Translations under genes and position numbers: made by a program
Shown: positions 8,638 through 16,760 of the stretch, in pieces
How positions within the stretch are numbered: the first letter of the stretch is position 1
How the letters are laid out: each line of letters opens with the position of its first letter
The notes under the pieces: generated by a model
The model's input: only the letters and a program-made list of their open reading frames with translations
Database searches by the model: none
What the model was told of the DNA's origin: nothing
Source: an uncultured Faecalibacterium sp.
GTDB lineage: Bacteria; Bacillota; Clostridia; Oscillospirales; Ruminococcaceae
Assembly (NCBI GenBank): GCA_934539245.1
Contig: CAKTCK010000018.1
Coordinates: 1 to 35,817, forward strand
DNA length: 35,817 nucleotides
Direction of reading: 5' to 3'

Positions 8638-9192
8638 TTAGTCCTCCTTGTTTTCCTTGTCAGCATCGGCAGCCATTTCGGCTTCCACCTTTGCAAAGTC
8701 TGCATCCTCCGGGGTATCCAGACAGATGGAGCCGTTGGCGATGCCGATAATGTTCAGCACGGAATACACCAGAATGATCACGCCGCAGATGGGCATGACC
8801 CAGTAAAACACGCCCACGGCTACGCCCAGCGAGGAGGTCTGCTGTCCCATAGCCAGCTGGGACACCTGAAAACCGCCGAACACCAGAATGGTCGCGGAGA
8901 AGATGAAGGCGATGACCTCAGCAAAGATGTGGAACGCCTTGCGCATGGTGGGGTTGAACCGGTCCACCAGCACGGGGATGTTCATGTGGCCGCGCTCGCC
9001 GGAAACGATGGTGGCACCCAGCATGGTGCTCCAGCCGAACAGATAACCCACCAGCTCTTCCGACCATGTGGAGGGAGAGTTGAAGATATAACGCACGATG
9101 ACCTGATAGGTGGTCAGCACCACCATGACCGTCATACTCAGACCTGCCAGCAGGTTGAGCACCTTATTCAGGGTATTTCTCAGTTTTTCCAT
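8638..9192 (-). CDS. dctQ: TRAP transporter small permease DctQ
   Basis: 184 residues with four predicted membrane segments (about 13-35, 48-67, 88-112 and 130-152); this small subunit forms the membrane complex with DctM. ATG at 9192 is preceded by GAGGAGG. The motif SPSTWSEELVGYLFGWSTMLGA is the DctQ signature region (W-x-EE). It lies between dctP (11 bp away) and dctM (3 bp away). The acidic/lysine-rich C-terminal tail is cytoplasmic. Confidence 0.93.
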   Translation of the reverse strand: MEKLRNTLNKVLNLLAGLSMTVMVVLTTYQVIVRYIFNSPSTWSEELVGYLFGWSTMLGATIVSGERGHMNIPVLVDRFNPTMRKAFHIFAEVIAFIFSATILVFGGFQVSQLAMGQQTSSLGVAVGVFYWVMPICGVIILVYSVLNIIGIANGSICLDTPEDADFAKVEAEMAADADKENKED

Positions 9193-9203
9193 GATGCTCC
9201 TCC

Positions 9204-10229
9204 TCAGTCCGCAGTGTGGGCAGCGTTGTGCTGCTGAATCAGGTCATAAATGGGCTGCAATTCCGGGTTTGCCGCCAGCACGGAATCGTGCAGGGGAGCC
9301 ATAGCCTCCTGGAACGGTGCAGTGTCCGGGTAAATAAAGTTGACGTGCTGCTCGTTCTCGGCCTTATCCTTGGCCTCAGCCACAGCATCCTCCCATGCGT
9401 CCTGTTCGGTGCTCTTCACGATCTGGAAGCCCTCTTCAAAGATCGCGCGTTCCTCGTCGCTGAGTTCGTTCAGGAAAGCGTAGTTTGCCACCAGCAGATC
9501 CGGCACCATCTGGTGCATATCGTAGGAGTAATACTTGCAGATATCGCCGTGACCGTTATCGGTCAGAGCCAGCTCGTTGTTCTCGGCACCATCCAGAATA
9601 CCGGCCTGCAGCGCGGTATACACATCGCCGAAGCCCATGGGGGTAGCGGTGCCGCCCAGCAGACGCATCATTTCCACGTTGGTGGGCGACTGCTGCACGC
9701 GGATCTTCAGACCCTTCAGGTCGGAGGGCTGGTTGATGGGGGTCTTGATGGTGTAGAAGTTGCGGGTACCGGCATCCAGCCATGCCACCGTTTCCAGACC
9801 GGCCTTGGAGGTCGTCTTGAAAATGGGGTCTGTCACCTCGGGGTCGTCCATGGCCTCGTGGTAGGCTTCCACGCTGGAGAACAGGTAAGGCAGGTTGAAG
9901 ATCTGGTATTTGGCGCTGAAGGTCTCCATGATGGCAGTGGACGCCACCACAAAGTCGATAGCACCGGTCTGGGTCAGCTGCACCATTTCGGTCTGGGAGC
10001 CCAGCAGCTCGCTGGGATACACCTCCACGCGGTACTTGTCGCCCAGCTTCTCGTTGATGTAGTTGGCAAAGGCTTCTAGTCCCAGATGATCCGGGTGGGT
10101 CTGGGACTGCACATGGCCGATGCGCACGATTTTGCGGTCGTCATCGGAGCCGGCACCGCAGCCGGTAAGCATCATGCTGCTGGTCAGTGCCGCCGCGCCC
10201 ATCAGCGACAGAAACGTTCTTCTCTTCAT
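9204..10229 (-). CDS. dctP: TRAP transporter solute-binding protein DctP
   Basis: A 341-residue lipoprotein, first gene of the dctPQM operon. ATG at 10229 fits the GAGG about 9 nt upstream; an ATG nine bases earlier would touch the ribosome site. MKRRTFLSLMG followed by LTGC (Cys24) is a twin-arginine-like lipoprotein signal. The DctP core LKGLKIRVQQSPTNVEMMRL contains the carboxylate-binding Arg177, followed by FGDVYTALQAGILDGAENN. The substrate is probably a C4-dicarboxylate or sugar acid; it cannot be named from the sequence. The operon lies just downstream of a YesM/YesN-type regulator pair, a frequent arrangement for regulated TRAP uptake. Confidence 0.93.
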   Translation of the reverse strand: MKRRTFLSLMGAAALTSSMMLTGCGAGSDDDRKIVRIGHVQSQTHPDHLGLEAFANYINEKLGDKYRVEVYPSELLGSQTEMVQLTQTGAIDFVVASTAIMETFSAKYQIFNLPYLFSSVEAYHEAMDDPEVTDPIFKTTSKAGLETVAWLDAGTRNFYTIKTPINQPSDLKGLKIRVQQSPTNVEMMRLLGGTATPMGFGDVYTALQAGILDGAENNELALTDNGHGDICKYYSYDMHQMVPDLLVANYAFLNELSDEERAIFEEGFQIVKSTEQDAWEDAVAEAKDKAENEQHVNFIYPDTAPFQEAMAPLHDSVLAANPELQPIYDLIQQHNAAHTAD

Positions 10230-10287
10230 GAATGGCATCCTCTCTTTTCGCACTTTTTCTGTGATTTTATTTTAACAACTCGTTCAT

Positions 10288-10315
10288 TTTTGCGAAATCG
10301 GATTATTTTGTGAAA
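10288..10315. repeat. Direct repeat TTTTGYGAAA upstream of the TRAP operon
   Basis: TTTTGCGAAA (10288-10297) and TTTTGTGAAA (10306-10315) lie 18 bp apart, 59-86 bp upstream of dctP. They are a candidate binding site for the AraC-type response regulator encoded next door. No strong sigma-A promoter is evident here. Confidence 0.35.
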
Positions 10316-10390
10316 CGCAGCACGATTTTGTCTTTGTTGTATCCAAGTACAATTTTTGTGTTTTTTGGACGAAAGAAACTGGCAAAAACA

Positions 10391-10440
10391 AAAAAGCGCC
10401 CGTTCCTTTCCCGCTGACAGGCGGGAAAGAACGAGCGCTT
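10391..10440 (-). terminator. Terminator of the YesM/YesN-type operon
   Basis: A long stem (10394-10414 with 10421-10440, one bulge and one mismatch) around CCCGC/GCGGG is followed on the minus strand by TTTTTTGTTTTT. It lies 15 bp past the response regulator stop. Confidence 0.88.
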
Positions 10441-10454
10441 CTTTTGAATCCGAT

Positions 10455-11246
10455 TTATCCTTGTACCGCCTTTTCTGCTGCGGCCATGCGGTATTCCGAA
10501 GGGGTCTGGCCGGTCAGGCGCTTGAACACCCTTGTAAAATAGTTGGCGTCACTGTAACCCACAGCAGCGCCGATATCCTTCAGGCTCAGGCGCGGGTCCA
10601 AAATCAGCTGGCGCGCCTTGTTCACCCGGTATTCGTTCAGGTAGGCCGAAAAGTTCACCTTAAAGCACTGCTTGAACAGCTTGCAGAAGTAGGCGTCGGA
10701 GTAGCGCAGCGCAGCGGCGGCATCCTGCATGGAGATATCCTCCCCATAGTGGGCGTCGATGAAGCGGCTGATTTCTGCCCGAATGATGGCGGTGCGCATA
10801 TCCTCGTCCTCTTCCAGGCGGACAGGCTCTGCAGGCGCAGGGGGCTGTGCCGGGCGGGCAGGCAGCTGCACCGAAACCTGCCGGATGGCATCCTCCACCG
10901 CGAATACCAGTTCCTGCTCGTTGTAGGGCTTGAGCAGATAGTCCATCGCCCGCACAGAGATCGCCTGCCGTGCATAGTCGAATTTATCAAAACCGGTCAA
11001 GAACAGGATGGCGCAATTTTTGTCTGTTTCGCGGATCTTGCGCGCCACCTCCAGCCCGGTGAGACCCGGCATTTCAATGTCCAGCACAGCCACCTGCGGC
11101 GCTTTGCGGGCAAAAATTTCCAGAGCCTCTCTGCCGTTTTTGGCTTCATACAGGGTGATCAAATCTCCCAGATACTTCTGCAAAGTCCGGCACAGCACCT
11201 TGCGCTCGATCAATTCATCCTCTGCCACCAGCAATTTGCACTTCAC
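10455..11246 (-). CDS. AraC-type response regulator (YesN-like)
   Basis: 263 residues: receiver domain (1-120) and two helix-turn-helix AraC motifs (about 160-258). Phosphoacceptor is Asp56 in AVLDIEMPG, with acidic pocket E9/D10, Thr84 and Lys106 in YLLKPYNE all present. The C-terminal part shows DAYFCKLFKQCFKVNFSAYLNEYRV and GYSDANYFTRVFKRLTGQTPSEYR, typical AraC blocks. It starts with GTG at 11246, overlapping the kinase stop by 3 bp, with GGAGGAG about 8 nt upstream. Together with the kinase it probably controls the adjacent dctPQM operon; that link is inferred from position. Confidence 0.93.
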   Translation of the reverse strand: MKCKLLVAEDELIERKVLCRTLQKYLGDLITLYEAKNGREALEIFARKAPQVAVLDIEMPGLTGLEVARKIRETDKNCAILFLTGFDKFDYARQAISVRAMDYLLKPYNEQELVFAVEDAIRQVSVQLPARPAQPPAPAEPVRLEEDEDMRTAIIRAEISRFIDAHYGEDISMQDAAAALRYSDAYFCKLFKQCFKVNFSAYLNEYRVNKARQLILDPRLSLKDIGAAVGYSDANYFTRVFKRLTGQTPSEYRMAAAEKAVQG

Positions 11247-12730
11247 GAAAGCGTCTCCTCCTTTTCTTCCGGCTGCTGCGTTTGCGGGAGCTCAAACCGC
11301 ACCACCGTACCGCAGTCTGCGCGGCTGTACACCTGCATTTTGCCGCCCGGATATAGCATCCCGATGCGGCGGGAAATGTTGCCAAGACCAATGCTGCGTC
11401 CGGTCTGCTCGCTCTGGGCAAGTTTTGCTTGTACAGCATCTAGCTCCTCTGCGGTCATCCCATTGCCGTTGTCCGCGACCGTGAGCACCAGCACCTTGTC
11501 CTGCATCCATGCCCGCAGCAGGATGCGTCCGCCTTCCTCGCAGGACTTGAGCCCGTGCGAGTAAGCGTTTTCCACCACCGGCTGCAGCATAAAGGACGGC
11601 ACCCAAACCGCCGCAGGCTGCACCCGGATGTTCTTTTCTACGGTAATGCGTCCATCAAACCGCATCTGCTGCAAATAAATGTAGTCCTCCAGCCCGTCCA
11701 GCTCCTCCTCCAGCGTGATCTGCTGACGCTTGGTGCGCAGGTTGTGCCGGAATAAACTGCCCAGATGCACGATCATCTGGTCGGTGGTGGCAGCATCCTC
11801 CAGCCGCGCCATGCAGGAGATCATGTTCAGGGTGTTGAACAGAAAATGCGGGTTCACCTGACTTTTGAGCACCTCCAGCCGTGTGTGCTCCAGATCTTTT
11901 TCCAGTGCAAGGTTCCGCACCTCTTCCCGGTGCAAGGCCTGCTGGGTGGTCAGCTGCTGCGCCATGGCGTGCTTCATCTGGTTGAAGGTGCCCGTCAGCC
12001 GCCCCACCTCGTCGCTAATTTTTACCGGAAGGTCCGGGCTGGAAAAATCCCCCTCGGCAATACTGTGGGAAGCCTGCGCCAACCGCAGCAGCGGACGCAC
12101 CACCGCGCGGCTCAGCACCCGGATGAGCAGCAGCACCAGCACGGCTGCCGTCAGAAACAGCCCCAGATACAGCCACGGCAGATGCCGGAGGTGGGTCGCC
12201 GTGCTGCTGTAAAGGGTGTTTTCCTGTTCCAGTGTAGCCTGCGTCAGCCGCAGCGCATACTCGGCAAGGTAGTCCTGCAAAGCCATCACATGGTACATCT
12301 GTTCAATATAGGTATCTGCAGAGGGCGAGAGCTGCAAAAAGGCATCTCGCTCCTGCCGGTAACCTTCGTACCCCTGTAAAAGGTTCCATGTACGGGCGTA
12401 GCGCTCCTCGCCGATACGGGCATAATCGAAGGGCAAAGCCGCAAGACTCTGCTCGGAAGCGGTGCAGGCGGCGGTATAGGCCTGTTCGGTTTCAGAAGTA
12501 GGCTGGCGCACATAGCGCGCAAAGGCCTGCGCTTCATCTTTGAGGGCGTTCTGCACCGTATAGCAGACGGCGTTGTCGGCCAGCAGCGTATCAAAGGAGC
12601 GTACCGTCCACTGACCTGCCATGGTAGCGATGCCGGTGGAAAGCATGGTAACCAGCAAAATCGCGGCAAGCCATGCCGTGACCCTGCTGCGCAGGGAAAT
12701 GCCGCCCTGCGCGGTTTTGTTCCATGCCAT
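11243..12730 (-). CDS. Sensor histidine kinase, YesM-like
   Basis: 495 residues: membrane segment 17-38, extracellular helical sensor about 39-185, second segment 186-206, HAMP 207-262, and His_kinase domain with QVNPHFLFNT (His295), followed by an ATPase domain with VVENAYSHGL (N-box) and ADNGNGM (G1). The HFLFNTLN motif is diagnostic of the LytS/YesM class. ATG at 12730 is preceded by GGAGGG. The all-helical sensor region suggests a four-helix bundle input. It overlaps its partner regulator, and only 36 bp separate it from the upstream dehydrogenase gene, so all three may be cotranscribed. Confidence 0.93.
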   Translation of the reverse strand: MAWNKTAQGGISLRSRVTAWLAAILLVTMLSTGIATMAGQWTVRSFDTLLADNAVCYTVQNALKDEAQAFARYVRQPTSETEQAYTAACTASEQSLAALPFDYARIGEERYARTWNLLQGYEGYRQERDAFLQLSPSADTYIEQMYHVMALQDYLAEYALRLTQATLEQENTLYSSTATHLRHLPWLYLGLFLTAAVLVLLLIRVLSRAVVRPLLRLAQASHSIAEGDFSSPDLPVKISDEVGRLTGTFNQMKHAMAQQLTTQQALHREEVRNLALEKDLEHTRLEVLKSQVNPHFLFNTLNMISCMARLEDAATTDQMIVHLGSLFRHNLRTKRQQITLEEELDGLEDYIYLQQMRFDGRITVEKNIRVQPAAVWVPSFMLQPVVENAYSHGLKSCEEGGRILLRAWMQDKVLVLTVADNGNGMTAEELDAVQAKLAQSEQTGRSIGLGNISRRIGMLYPGGKMQVYSRADCGTVVRFELPQTQQPEEKEETLS

Positions 12731-12766
12731 ACGCTTTCCCTCCTGCCATGCCGTACCCGGCTTTTG

Positions 12767-13567
12767 TTACCCGTATATTTTCCCTACGATTTTTCCGCGC
12801 GCTGCGGCGGGAAGGAGCTTGCACAGCAGACTCAAGAATTTATACTGTGCGCCAGCAACATAAACGACTGCGGGGTTCTTTTTCTCCACAATACCGGCGA
12901 TGTACCGTCCAATGCGTGCCGGGTCCATGCCGCTTTCCTCGTCATGCTCCATCTGAGTGACGCTCCGAGAGATACGTCCACCGTATTCATCATCGCCGAG
13001 AATGCTTTTCTGACGTGCTTTTGTAAACCCGGTGCAGATGTCACCCAATTCTACGACAGTAACATGGATGCCGTAGGGTTTGACTTCGTTTGCTAGCGCA
13101 TAGGAGTAAGAAGAAACGGCAGCTTTGCTTGCAGAGTAGAAGGTCTGGAACGGAATGTGCGCTACGGCGGCAACAGAACTGATATTCACAATATGCCCCT
13201 TCCCCTGACGGCGCAGGAAGGGGAGAACTGCTTTATTTACAGTAACTGTTCCGAAAAAGTTCACATCAAACTGCGCTTTGGCTTGCTCCATGGATGTGAA
13301 CTCCACCGCACCGGAAATGCCAAAACCTGCACAGTTGACTACTGCATCAATTTTAGTTTCTTTTTGGATGACCTGCTGCACAGCGGCGTTTACCGCGTCT
13401 TCATCGGTCACATCGACGGACAGATGGGTGACGCCCTCCATGGGGATATTCCTGCGGCTGAACTCGTAGACGATGCAGCCATTCTCTTTCAGAGCAGATG
13501 CGGTGCACCGCCCGATGCCGGAGCTTCCGCCGGTAACGATGACGACCTTGTTGTTTTCTCCTGCCAT
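12767..13567 (-). CDS. Short-chain dehydrogenase/reductase
   Basis: A 266-residue NAD(P)-dependent oxidoreductase of the classical SDR family. Seen are the cofactor motif TGGSSGIG (12-19), NCAG (78-81), catalytic Ser130/131, Tyr144 and Lys148 in YSASK. SRR at 37-39 after the second strand hints at NADP(H) preference. ATG at 13567 has AGGGGG about 6 nt upstream. The C-terminal tail (YKFLSLLCKLLPAAARGKIVG) is hydrophobic/basic. The substrate is unknown. It precedes the YesM/YesN genes in the same direction. Confidence 0.88.
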   Translation of the reverse strand: MAGENNKVVIVTGGSSGIGRCTASALKENGCIVYEFSRRNIPMEGVTHLSVDVTDEDAVNAAVQQVIQKETKIDAVVNCAGFGISGAVEFTSMEQAKAQFDVNFFGTVTVNKAVLPFLRRQGKGHIVNISSVAAVAHIPFQTFYSASKAAVSSYSYALANEVKPYGIHVTVVELGDICTGFTKARQKSILGDDEYGGRISRSVTQMEHDEESGMDPARIGRYIAGIVEKKNPAVVYVAGAQYKFLSLLCKLLPAAARGKIVGKIYG

Positions 13568-13949
13568 GATTGCCCCCTGAAAATCTTGATTTGGTTAGAG
13601 TATACCGCATTGCAAGGCGGCTGTCTACCTTTGAAGAGTGTTGAAGCGATTATGGATGCTGCGATGTCAATCTTGAAATACGAAAGGGTCGGAGCAGCTG
13701 GCGCTGTCCAATGTAAAAAAGATCGGCGCGGTGGTTGACCGGTCAAAAGCTCTGGGTGACATCCGGGGTGTGACATATATATGGTATGTTCTATCGGCTT
13801 GGACTGATCGATGTGCCGAATGAGGCAAAGCAGAAAATGAATAAGTGCGGCTGTGCGTCCAAGGTCTGATACCAAGGCGCTTATAGGCGCAACTAACTGC
13901 GTGAGACAAGAATTTGAAATTTTTGAATAGAGAAAATCTGCAGAAGGGG
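13568..13949 (+). other. Non-coding or degenerate region
   Basis: No intact gene is visible. Short plus-strand stretches look protein-like but are broken by stops and frame changes, for example LALSNVKKIGAVVDRSKALG near 13701-13760, and a short frame ending NEAKQKMNKCGCASKV before a stop at 13867. These may be remains of a decayed gene; I could not assign a family. Confidence 0.3.
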
Positions 13950-13968
13950 TGATTTGAATTGAGAATTG

Positions 13969-13977
13969 TGCTATACT
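13969..13977 (+). promoter_or_regulatory. Extended -10 promoter of glmM
   Basis: TG-C-TATACT forms an extended -10 (TATACT 13972-13977) about 127 bp upstream of glmM. The -35 is weak, as is allowed for extended -10 promoters. Confidence 0.5.
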
Positions 13978-14104
13978 AGATTCACGATATCCCGGAACCG
14001 ATGCACTGTACGGATGAAGATGCCTCTCTTTGCAGGGAGCATCAGGCAATGGGGAAAGCATATACACTATGAATAGTTCGCTTTGGGAAACGAGGTAATC
14101 AAGA

Positions 14105-15490
14105 ATGGGAAAGTATTTTGGAACCGATGGCTTCCGTGGTGAAGCTGGTATTGATTTGACTGCCGACCACGCCTACAAGGTTGGCCGTTTTTTGGGATGG
14201 TACTACAACGCCCTGCGCGAGCGTAATGGCAATAACGAGCCTGCCCGCATTGTGATCGGCAAGGATACCCGCCGTAGCTCTTACATGTTCGAGTACAGTC
14301 TGGTTGCTGGTCTGACCGCTTCCGGTGCAGACGCCTACCTGCTGCACGTCACCACCACGCCCTCTGTGGCCTACATTGCCCGCGTGGATGACTTCGATTG
14401 CGGCATTATGATCTCTGCCAGCCATAATCCCTACTACGATAACGGCATCAAGCTGATCGACTGCTACGGCGAAAAGATGCCGGAGGAGACCCTGCTGCTG
14501 GTGGAGGACTACATCGACGGCAAGCTCCACGTGTTCGACAAGGATTGGCCGGAACTGCCCTTTGCCCATCGTGAGCACATTGGCTGCACGGTGGACTATG
14601 TGGCAGGCCGTAACCGCTATATGGGCTACCTGATTTCTCTGGGCATCTACTCCTTCAAGGGCATCAAGGTCGGTCTGGACTGCGCCAACGGTGCAAGCTG
14701 GAACATCGCCAAGAGCGTTTTCGATGCTCTCGGCGCAGATACCTACGTCATCAATAACAAGCCGAATGGTCTGAACATCAACAATAACGCTGGCTCTACT
14801 CATATCGAGGGCTTGCAGAAGTTCGTGGTAGAGAACGGGTTGGACATTGGCTTTGCCTTTGATGGTGACGCTGACCGCTGCCTGTGTGTGGACGAGAAGG
14901 GCAATGTCATCACCGGCGACCATATCCTGTACATCTACGGCTGCTACATGAAAGAGCACGGCGAACTGGTGAACAACACCGTGGTTACGACTGTCATGTC
15001 TAACTTTGGTCTGTACAAGGCCTTTGATGAGCAGGGCATTGGTTATGCTAAGACCGCTGTGGGTGACAAATATGTTTATGAGTACATGGCTAAAAACGGC
15101 TGCCGTATCGGCGGCGAGCAGAGCGGGCACATCATCTTTTCTAAGTACGCAAGCACCGGTGATGGTATCCTGACCAGCCTGAAGATGATGGAAGTCATGC
15201 TGGCGAAGAAGATGCCTATGAGCAAGCTGGCTGAGCCGCTGAAGATTTATCCGCAGGTTCTGGAAAATGTTCGCGTGACCGACAAGAAAGCCGCACAGAA
15301 CGACCCGGCGGTGCAGGAGGCAGTCAAGGCTGTGGCAGAGGCACTGGGCGATACTGGTCGCATTCTGGTGCGCGAGTCCGGTACTGAGCCTGTCGTGCGC
15401 GTGATGGTAGAAGCCCCGGATCACGATACCTGCCAGAAGTATGTCTCTCAGGTCGTGGAGGTCATCAAGAACAAGGGCTACGCTGTCTGA
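14105..15490 (+). CDS. glmM: Phosphoglucosamine mutase
   Basis: A 461-residue cytosolic enzyme converting glucosamine-6-phosphate to glucosamine-1-phosphate for UDP-GlcNAc and peptidoglycan synthesis. It starts MGKYFGTDGFRGEAG as GlmM does. The phosphoserine loop is ISASHNP with catalytic Ser106; metal-binding DGDADR is at 253-258 (Asp253, 255, 257); the sugar loop is GGEQSGHIIF; the phosphate-binding loop is RESGTEPVVRVMVE. ATG at 14105 is preceded by GAGG at about 8-9 nt. It stands alone here rather than in the cdaA-ybbR-glmM cluster common in Firmicutes. Length and all active-site residues are normal. Confidence 0.95.
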   Translation: MGKYFGTDGFRGEAGIDLTADHAYKVGRFLGWYYNALRERNGNNEPARIVIGKDTRRSSYMFEYSLVAGLTASGADAYLLHVTTTPSVAYIARVDDFDCGIMISASHNPYYDNGIKLIDCYGEKMPEETLLLVEDYIDGKLHVFDKDWPELPFAHREHIGCTVDYVAGRNRYMGYLISLGIYSFKGIKVGLDCANGASWNIAKSVFDALGADTYVINNKPNGLNINNNAGSTHIEGLQKFVVENGLDIGFAFDGDADRCLCVDEKGNVITGDHILYIYGCYMKEHGELVNNTVVTTVMSNFGLYKAFDEQGIGYAKTAVGDKYVYEYMAKNGCRIGGEQSGHIIFSKYASTGDGILTSLKMMEVMLAKKMPMSKLAEPLKIYPQVLENVRVTDKKAAQNDPAVQEAVKAVAEALGDTGRILVRESGTEPVVRVMVEAPDHDTCQKYVSQVVEVIKNKGYAV

Positions 15491-15678
15491 GCCTTGCGCT
15501 AAACTGAAATAATCTTTTCAACATTCTGAACCGTGTGGGTGCGTTTAAAAATCGCATCCATGCGGGTTTTTAATAACAACATTGTTTTATATCGAACAAA
15601 TATACACCTGCTGCCCATGCTGTAACGCAAAATCATGTCCGGTGGAATTTTAGCAAAAGAACAGCAGGGGAGAGCGGA

Positions 15679-15708
15679 GACGACCGCAAAACGGTTGTTC
15701 GTTTTTTT
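15679..15708 (+). terminator. Likely glmM terminator
   Basis: GACGACCG pairs with CGGTTGTT (two G-U pairs) around a CAAAA loop, followed by CGTTTTTTT. It lies 190 bp beyond glmM; I see nothing coding between them. Confidence 0.6.
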
Positions 15709-15808
15709 GTATCTTAAAATCCGAAAAACATCGCGCCCCTGCCCACTGCTTTTGGCAGAACGACAGATTTTTTCTTTAAAATTTGTGCAACTTTCAACGA
15801 ATGCAAAG

Positions 15809-15821
15809 TGACCGACGGTCA
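15809..15821. promoter_or_regulatory. Perfect palindrome TGACCG-A-CGGTCA
   Basis: This 13-bp inverted repeat resembles a TetR-family operator in size and symmetry. It lies 93 bp upstream of the -35 of the DUF5058 gene, in an otherwise empty 527-bp intergenic region. Confidence 0.4.
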
Positions 15822-15913
15822 GAACTTTATTATTTTAATATGGTAAACTCCCTTTGCGGCGTTCTGCGCCTGAAATATGTCCCAAATGCCGCCCGCACTT
15901 TAGTCATACTCAT

Positions 15914-15942
15914 TTGACAGAACCCACTTTTTCCGGTATCCT
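15914..15942 (+). promoter_or_regulatory. Sigma-A promoter of the DUF5058 operon
   Basis: TTGACA, a 17-nt spacer and TATCCT. The expected leader is about 70 nt and holds a weak stem of ACGGGAAAA with TTTTCCGT. Confidence 0.72.
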
Positions 15943-16017
15943 GTCCGTATTGCAAGGACGGCAGACGGGAAAAGCCGCATTTTTCCGTTCGTTCTGTATT
16001 TATGAGGAGGACGTTTT

Positions 16018-16746
16018 ATGGCAACCATGAAGGATATCATCCAGAGCCCGCTGCTGCTGGCGCTGGTCATCGGCGGTCTTTTGTATATTTCCGCATTCTC
16101 GCTGGTCTACTTAAAAAAAGCCTACGACCACTGCCTGGAGCTGGGCATCACCCGCAAGGAACTGAGCAACGTGATCAAATCCAGTCTTATATTTTCCATT
16201 GTGCCCAGCCTTTCCATCGTGGTGGGTCTGTTCGTGCTCATTGCGGTGTTGGGCAGCGTGTGGGCATGGTGGCGGCTGTCGGTCATCGGTTCGCTCTCTT
16301 ATGAAACGATGATATCCAGCTCCATTGCACAGGTGCTGGGCTATGCATCCTCCGCTGAAATGCTGGAAAGCGCCACCGGACGGCAGTTCGGCGTGGTGAT
16401 GATCCTGATGAGCGTGGGTATGTTGAGCGGTTTTCTGATCCTGCTGCCCCTCGGCAAAAAGTTGTGCAAAAGCGTGGACCGCTCTGCGGCCGAAAGCGGC
16501 GGCAGTACATGGAAAAACGTGCTATCCGGTGTGTTCATGCTGGTGATGTTCTCGGTATACATTCCCATCCTGCTGTTCACCGATAATGTGCAGGCTGCCG
16601 TTATGATCACCGGTCTTGTGATCGCCATTGGTGTGGGCGTGCTGGCAAAGCGCCCGGGTCTTGCATGGCTCAATAACTTCGTGATGGCATTCTCCATGCT
16701 GGGCGGCCTGATCTCGTCGCTGGCGTGGGTACGCATTTTTGGTTGA
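16018..16746 (+). CDS. DUF5058 family membrane protein
   Basis: 242 residues. ATG at 16018 has GAGGAGG about 8 nt upstream. About six membrane segments are predicted (near 12-32, 58-82, 118-145, 160-182, 185-205 and 215-238). I recognise it as DUF5058, a Firmicutes family of unknown function, from its N-terminal LLYISAFSLVYLKKAYDHCLELGI and overall pattern. It is followed 14 bp later by another polytopic protein in the same operon, which suggests a two-subunit membrane complex, possibly a transporter. Charged cytoplasmic loops such as KKAYDHCLELGITRKE lie between segments. Function is not established. Confidence 0.7.
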   Translation: MATMKDIIQSPLLLALVIGGLLYISAFSLVYLKKAYDHCLELGITRKELSNVIKSSLIFSIVPSLSIVVGLFVLIAVLGSVWAWWRLSVIGSLSYETMISSSIAQVLGYASSAEMLESATGRQFGVVMILMSVGMLSGFLILLPLGKKLCKSVDRSAAESGGSTWKNVLSGVFMLVMFSVYIPILLFTDNVQAAVMITGLVIAIGVGVLAKRPGLAWLNNFVMAFSMLGGLISSLAWVRIFG

Positions 16747-16760
16747 GGAGGAAAACGGAC

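Noticed and set aside
13735..13746. 12-bp palindrome TTGACCGGTCAA
   Set aside because: It lies in degenerate sequence with no promoter or start nearby; a 12-bp palindrome is not surprising in 35 kb.
14000..14071. 23-codon frame upstream of glmM
   Set aside because: No ribosome site precedes it and its codons show no obvious link to amino sugar metabolism.
14099..15424. 441-codon minus-strand frame opposite glmM
   Set aside because: glmM has every active-site motif; the opposite frame lacks a ribosome site and recognisable domains.
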